64,000 bases of DNA from Piscicola geometra. Lineage: Eukaryota > Annelida > Clitellata > Hirudinida > Piscicolidae. This document shows, piece after piece, positions 59,099-64,000 of this stretch. The DNA is taken from NCBI GenBank assembly GCA_943735955.1, contig OX030965.1:1535201-1599200 (forward strand), given 5' to 3'. Numbering within the stretch: the stretch's first letter is position 1; the number at the start of each line of letters is the position of its first letter. The notes beneath the pieces were generated by a model. That model made no database searches. It was not told the origin of the DNA and saw nothing but the letters and a program-made list of their open reading frames with translations. The translations under genes and the position numbers were made by a program.

Positions 59099-59378
59099 TG
59101 TAATAACTATTAGGGGTTTGATGAATTTATTAACAGCAAATAACAGCAGAAGAAACCTAAATAAAAGGAATAAATAAGAGTAGAAGAAGTTAAACTGTTA
59201 GTACCAGAAAAAACGAGGTGGGTGAAATAAAACTACACTATGCACTAGAAACTCTGTTATTCATCTGGCATGCCAAAATAAGTTCCAGACGTCCTTATAT
59301 ACCTCACGATCACGTGATCACGTGATTCAGCGCTCAATTATAATATTACCCATTTCTTGAACCTGTTCCTCCCTAACA
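59099..59378 (-). mobile_element. LTR of an LTR retrotransposon
   Basis: On the minus strand it starts TGTTAGGGAGGAACAGG and ends AGTTATTACA (TG...CA). It contains a TATA box (GAGGTATATAAGGACG; 59294-59301) and downstream AATAAA (59126-59131). The preceding sequence on that strand, GGGATAGAAA, resembles a polypurine tract, so this is probably a 3' LTR. No matching 5' LTR or target duplication is found in the window. The CACGTGATCACGTGA palindrome lies just upstream of the TATA box. Confidence 0.7.
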
Positions 59379-59454
59379 TTTCTATCCCAAAAAAAAGCAA
59401 TCCACGTGGACCGCTTCTCGATGAGACACTTTCAATCCTGTTTCGCCTTCTCGG

Positions 59455-59940
59455 TGCTCATTGATCTCATCTTTTTTTCTCCAGTGTGTCTTTTCTTTTT
59501 ATGTTCATCAGCAACTGCATTTTGTTCTTGATGAGATCTTCTTCCAGCACTCCAGCATCTACTGCATCAACCAGTGCATCAGCAGGCTTCTCTACTGCTC
59601 CGATGTCACATCCTGGTGGTGCAAACGAAAAAGCAGCTTCTTCAACGTTGGAAACCTCAGAGTTTAGTTTTTCAGAAATTGTTGCATGCGAAGACGTCTG
59701 CTAACATGTTGTCAGCAATGCTCTCTTGTACGGAAAAATCAGCAACTTCATCTACTACCTTATTGAGCTTCTCTTTCTTTCTCCACATCATTCTCGTCTG
59801 ACGGAAGAAAGAACTGGTGGTTCTTTTGATGTTTTCCTGCTTCCTTCTCTGATGCCATGGTGTCCCACCATCCCAACAAAGCCGTCCCGTCAAAAGTGCG
59901 GCTGCTGGATGGTTCACTCTGCTCAACAACGTCAACACTC
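59455..59940 (-). pseudogene. Frameshifted ORF just upstream of the LTR
   Basis: The frame 59938-59672 (KKEKLNKVVDEVADFSVQES) is followed, after a frameshift near 59700, by TSSHATISEKLNSEVSNVEE then APPGCDIGAVEKPADALVDA, stop at about 59467. It lies where the 3' end of an LTR-retrotransposon internal region would be. I see no protease, RT or integrase motif, so it may instead be unrelated. Function unknown. Confidence 0.35.
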
Positions 59941-59985
59941 ATGCTGGTCTCTCAAATTTGTCTACACCATCCATGGATAATAGTT

Positions 59986-60125
59986 TCATAAAAACCATGG
60001 CCTTCTCAATGGACGAAATCCGAAAGACAATTGAATAGATGAAACCTAGAAAGTCTCCGGGGCATGAGCATGCAATGACAGCGGAAGTACTTCAGAAAAG
60101 CGGTGACTTCTTTGTAAAACTGCCC
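59986..60125 (+). pseudogene. RTE-like LINE fragment (pre-RT segment), plus strand
   Basis: MAFSMDEIRKTIE, stop, MKPRKSPGHEHAMTAEVLQK then SGDFFVKL. This is the segment preceding the RT domain in this kind of LINE (consensus: eI..AI..mK..KSPG.D...aEvlk.gg). Its orientation is opposite to the related LINE at 60785-62330. Confidence 0.65.
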
Positions 60126-60129
60126 AAAA

Positions 60130-60784
60130 GTTTCAAAACGAAAGTTATTTTTGGAAACGTTTAAACCGAATCTTTAGTGTTAAATTCGCTGGTTTAAAAA
60201 TGGCAACCTCAAATCTGAAAACGTATTTCAAATCCTAAGTTTTTAAATGTAAAAATGCATTAAAAATTTATATATTTAAATTTACTATTTCATATTAACA
60301 AAAGTATATAGACTATATAGTATATACTATCTACAAATTTTGACATTGATAATGATTTTTACTTTTGATGCAACGTGCCAACCAGAATGCTGACCTCGCA
60401 GGATTTTCAATAAGTCATTGTGAAGCCCAAAGAAAAGCTTTTAACGTCGTTTGTTGTATCAAAGAAAGTCTTTCAGTGGGTCAAGTGTATACATATTTTA
60501 TTTTTTAATTTTTTTCCACTGTAAATAGGATAAAATAAATTGGACAAAGCTTTAAAAGCGTCAAGAGAAAATGTTAAAGGCCATACAGGTTGTGATAAGA
60601 ATATTGTTTGTGGCTATTCCACACCGTGGCATATTATCTTTTAAAAACACTAATGAATAAAAAATATGTACAAATAACATAAAATTCATATATTTAAAGA
60701 AAAAAATAGTTTTCATACTTTTAAATGCTGAAGGGGAAAATGGCCATTCTGGGCCCCTCAAAAGTCATCTTGAGAAACTGCCCA
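60130..60784. other. No gene seen
   Basis: AT-rich spacer between two inversely oriented LINE parts. Confidence 0.5.
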
Positions 60785-62330
60785 TGATACCGTATGGAAC
60801 GACGCTCCATTGGAACTTATAACTTTTAACAAATTCAAAAGGTTTTGGTGCCTACATGGAGCAATTTCGTGGTTTCCAGTGTTCCTCATCATCAGCAGAT
60901 AAGGAGCCAAAAGGCATTTTTTTCCGTGGCACGACAAATTGAGTCGAAATATTTTTGTTCGCAGCCCATGATTTAAACTGGATGGCTTCAATCGTTGGCT
61001 GCCCTGGGTCGATGTATTCCGAGATTTGTTGTCTGTATGACATTCTTGGTCTGCCGAGACGCTTTCGTGCTTTCATTTCGGACTCGTAAAACAAATAGCG
61101 GGGCACAAGCTCATCTACGGGCATGCAAAGACAATGACGAGTAAATGCAAGTTGTCGTTTTCTGATAATTTTGCTGATGCGTTTCTGTCCGACTCGTGCG
61201 TAGAGAGACTCGTTTGTGATGTGGTCGCTGGACTGTTGCATTCCAAGCATCGTCCGATAGCAAGTCCTTGCGAAGACGTCAAGTTTCTTCGACAATGCTG
61301 CAGTGAGTATCCATGATTCGCAGCCGTTGAGCAAAATTGAGATGCAAGCGGCTTGAAAAATGCCAATCTTGAGATCTGTGTTCCGCTTGGGTTAGCGAAG
61401 AAATTTTTGTAGCTGTGTGAAGGCTGTCCATGCAAGGCCAATTCGGAATTAAACATTGTGATCTGCGGACCCAACATACGACCCAAGATATTGAAGTATT
61501 TCACGATTGCGACGTCTTGACCATCGATGAAGAGCTATGCAGCCGGTGACCGGACAGAGGGAGTCGGTTGGTTAAGCCGAATTTGTTCGGTCTTTTTACC
61601 ATGTATCTCCAATCTAACCATCCGTGCACTGATTCTAAAAGCATCAAACTGAGATTGGGTTCTCGATGGGTCGTTTTCGAGCAGGGCGATATCATCGGCA
61701 AAAGCGAGATCACAAACTCTGTCCGGCAAACGAGTTGAGTGGCGCAATGAGCATTTGATTTTGCACGCACTTGTCCTCGTTTGGTTTTCTTGAGTGGGTG
61801 ACATATCCTAATTCACTTGCTGACAATTTGGATCTGTAGTCTATCACGATAATTAATAGGAATGGAGCCAAAACATCACATTGTATAATGTTGAAATGTA
61901 GAATGTTGAAAGGTGCAGAAAGTTGGCCTTGTATGCAGACTTGGCTGGTCGACTTGTCGTAAAAGACCTTGATTTCCTTGACAGCTTTTTCTGGGATTCC
62001 ATGGTGTCGCAGTATCGCAAACATCACATTTCGGTCGATTGAGTCGAAGGCTTCTCGAAGTCGACGAAAGTGATGAATAGTGGGATGTCTTGCGAGTATG
62101 CACCATCTATAATCCTCCTCAGAATATGAATCTGCTGGATGTAGCTGCGGTCTTTTCTGAAACCTGTCTGATTCTTTCTGAGTAGCGAGTTGATGTGTTC
62201 ACAGATACGGTTAAGAAGCATGCGGTTGTAGACTTTGGCTGCAATGGACATCAAGCTGATACTTCGGTAGCTGGTCATCAACTGAAGATTTTCATTATTA
62301 GGCAGCGGGATGATCAAGTTTAATGTCCAT
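60785..62330 (-). pseudogene. RTE-like LINE: reverse transcriptase to C-terminus
   Basis: In order on the minus strand: SYRSISLMSIAAKVYNRMLL, LLRKNQTGFRKDRSYIQQIH and PLFITFVDFEKPS (62317-62024; motif A, with KP in place of the usual KAFD). Next come MMFAILRHHGIPEKAVKEIK and DVLAPFLLIIVID (62027-61710), and VCDLAFADDIALLEND (about 61700; FADD box). The tail has NGCESWILTAALSKKLDVFA, ITNESLYARVGQKRISKIIR and EMKARKRLGRPRM (61334-60852). Several frameshifts separate the blocks. The RT is otherwise well preserved, so this is a relatively recent but dead copy. Clade assignment (RTE-like) is tentative. Confidence 0.85.
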
Positions 62331-62334
62331 TGGG

Positions 62335-62760
62335 TTGGTGCGTGACACTTGCTGTAGACGATACCGTAAGAATAAGTTTAGGGTTGACAATGTGGACGTC
62401 TCCTCCCTTAAGCAGTCTTCTCAACGCTGCTAACAGTAGAACAGAATGGCGGACTAAAGCTGCCTCTTCTTACTTAGTTTTCCTTCTAGCGACTAACTCA
62501 GTTACGGGCATGATGATAATGATAATGAGACTTGCATTATTTCTTTGTGAGTATTATGTATTAATTAACCTCGTTTGAACAACATTTCAGGACAACCTAT
62601 TTGGCAATTCAATAGTTATACAACTCTGATTTCAATTTTATTACTGGACTTTTTCAATATTATTTTTTATTCACTACAAGATAAAACTTTCTTTCATGAT
62701 AAAAATGAAAAAATGGAGGTAAACAGAGGGTTTCGACCTTCTTAAAAATAGACCCTAAAT
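62335..62760. other. No gene seen
   Basis: Unremarkable DNA before hAT-A copy 4; the short frame at 62330-62578 is unsupported. Confidence 0.45.
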
Positions 62761-62762
62761 GC

Positions 62763-64000
62763 TAGAGGTCGGACCGGGTACCCGCGGGTACTTGCGAAAA
62801 TCCCGTGAGAACGGTAATAAAAATTAATTTCAGGACAAGAAAAGTCGGGAACCGGGAATAGGTTTTCCGAACGGGAATCAAAATTTAAAACGGGAACGGG
62901 AAAAACGTGAAAATAAATCTTCTTTTGAATCGGGAACGGGAAAAACTGGAATAAAAGTTAATTGGATTGGATTCTTAAACAATTATTCTTCAGCAAACTT
63001 TTAAGTATGAAAACCTCTCTTTCATCGATACTCCGTTCTTAAAATAATTATTAAATGCAATAGAAATGTATAACGAAGCCACCATTGCATTGTCAAATTG
63101 GCAAGCGGGTTGGCTTAGATGGTAAAGTCGTTGGACCTGCAACTTAAAGGTCGTCAGTTCGAATCTCTGTTCAGCCAACCGTGAGCTACCATATACCTAG
63201 TTTATATGATGCGGTGTTTCACGACTTATGTCGTATGAGTGGTGCCTCAGTTGCGCGCCTTGGTGCATTATAAATACGCATTATTAATAATGTCAAAATC
63301 TCTTAAATTACATTTAAAGTTGTTATGGCGGGTCCAAACATTAGGAAGATTAGAAAAAAATAGGTGATGATAAAAACTTGTCAGATGAAATCAAACTGGT
63401 CAATTATAGTTTTTTTAATTTTATAAATTAATACTTTGAGTTTGATGTTAATTTCCAGTTGATTGCTCTGTTGATCATTTCGACGATAGAAAAGATGCCC
63501 ATTGATCTTATTCATATGGCAGCTTGCCTGTTGCATCCCCAGTATAAAAAAAAATAAGAAAAGAGTTTGAGATAGAAAAAGAAAGAAATACCGGAAAATG
63601 TATAAGAAGAAAAGTTAATCCATTTTGTACAGCCAGACCAAGCTGCAGTGCCGATGAAAAATAAACGAATGATGGTTATTTAGACCTATTATGTTTGATT
63701 TATAACGTAAAAAGTATAATACAATTATTATACTATCCAATTATACAAATGATTTTATTTTTGTAGTTTTGGAGAATAAGAATGTTGTCAAAAGACATAT
63801 TTCATTATTGAAAAATTAATAATAATGAACGAAGAATAAAATTCAGAAAAGGATGAATTGTTCAAATATTCACAATAACGTCCCACCAAAATTGAAGATT
63901 ATAGAGATGTTTTATTTTGTTGGACTAAAATGAACAATTTTCCAATACTTCAAGAAGTGGCCGAATTTTTTTTAGTATGCCTGCAAGCTCTATTTCCTGT
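62763..64000 (+). mobile_element. hAT-A copy 4 (cut by window end)
   Basis: Starts TAGAGGTCGGACCGGG after the flank CTAAATGC, with a left G-rich array to about 62955. The second and third transposase exons (63460-63660) and the start of the last exon (about 63766) are recognisable but broken. A SINE-1 is inserted at 63098. Confidence 0.9.
63098..63290 (+). mobile_element. SINE-1, full length, with TSD inside hAT-A
   Basis: Flanked by TGTCAAA on both sides (63091-63097 and 63291-63297). The empty site is seen in hAT-A copy 2 (CGCCAATGTCAAAATCTCC). Head GCGGGTTGGCTTAGATGG, B box AGTTCGAATCTC. Body ATACCTAGTTTATATGATGC then GGTGTTTCACGACTTATGTC. Tail CCTCAGTTGCGCGCCTTGGT then GCATTATAAATACGCATTA. 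193 bp. Confidence 0.93.

Noticed and set aside
63105..63180. tRNA gene
   Set aside because: The head folds like a tRNA and has A and B boxes. However, it continues into a 193-bp SINE with TSDs, and related copies are degenerate.

Overview
The window reads as AT-rich, repeat-dense DNA from the nucleus of an animal. It has no operons, no prokaryotic gene layout and no CRISPR. It does have very long microsatellites, tRNA-derived SINEs, non-LTR retrotransposons and many classes of cut-and-paste transposon. A short interstitial stretch of CCCTAA/TTAGGG repeats at 31054-31092 fits a metazoan other than an arthropod (TTAGG) or nematode (TTAGGC). The AT-richness and TE types would suit a cnidarian or a lophotrochozoan, but I cannot name the species.

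Almost everything recognisable is mobile-element sequence, mostly decayed. I see seven or more hAT lineages. Four have boundaries defined by terminal inverted repeats (TIRs) or 8-bp target-site duplications (TSDs): hAT-A at 4583-6086, 34700-36237, 38772-40201 and 62763-end, plus a remnant at 8331-8815; hAT-B at 13284-15287; hAT-C at 27986-29219; and one GTF2IRD2-like end at 3514. There are also a Tc1-like element (11.7-13.3 kb), a mariner-like fragment (22.3 kb), a pogo-like element (31.95-33.34 kb), a piggyBac-like element (46963-49105) with a TA-flanked element inside it, and a TA-flanked TIR family called here TIR-A (five or more copies).

The retroelements are two CR1/L2-like LINE families (LINE-1, LINE-2), a third CR1-like fragment, an RTE-like LINE (60.8-62.3 kb) and one LTR (59099-59378). 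Two tRNA-derived SINE families are present. Each appears to share its 3' tail with a LINE family in this same window (SINE-1 with LINE-2, SINE-2 with LINE-1), which would make autonomous/parasite pairs.

Layout: 0-3.3 kb is TIR-A interrupted by LINE-1. 3.5-6.1 kb is hAT, SINE and hAT-A. 6.2-9.2 kb is low-complexity DNA with a 14-bp minisatellite. 10.8-18.5 kb holds Tc1, hAT-B and a ZMYM1-like hAT. 19.6-23.8 kb has giant microsatellites with hAT and mariner debris. 24.8-29.9 kb has SINEs, LINE-2, and a gene-family copy split by hAT-C. 31-37 kb has pogo-like, hAT-A and CR1. 38.65-43.39 kb is a three-level nest of TIR-A, hAT-A, LINE-1 and LINE-2. 43.8-46.4 kb is another LINE-1. 47-49 kb is piggyBac-like. 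50.4-57 kb holds the only candidates for non-TE genes: a possible exon at 50438-50708 and a 345-codon orphan ORF at 55934-56971. 58.2-64 kb has an (AATAC)n array, an LTR, an RTE-like LINE, and hAT-A with a SINE inside it.

No complete, clearly functional host gene is visible. The main value of the window is its insertion history: clean TSDs, nesting order and shared tails.
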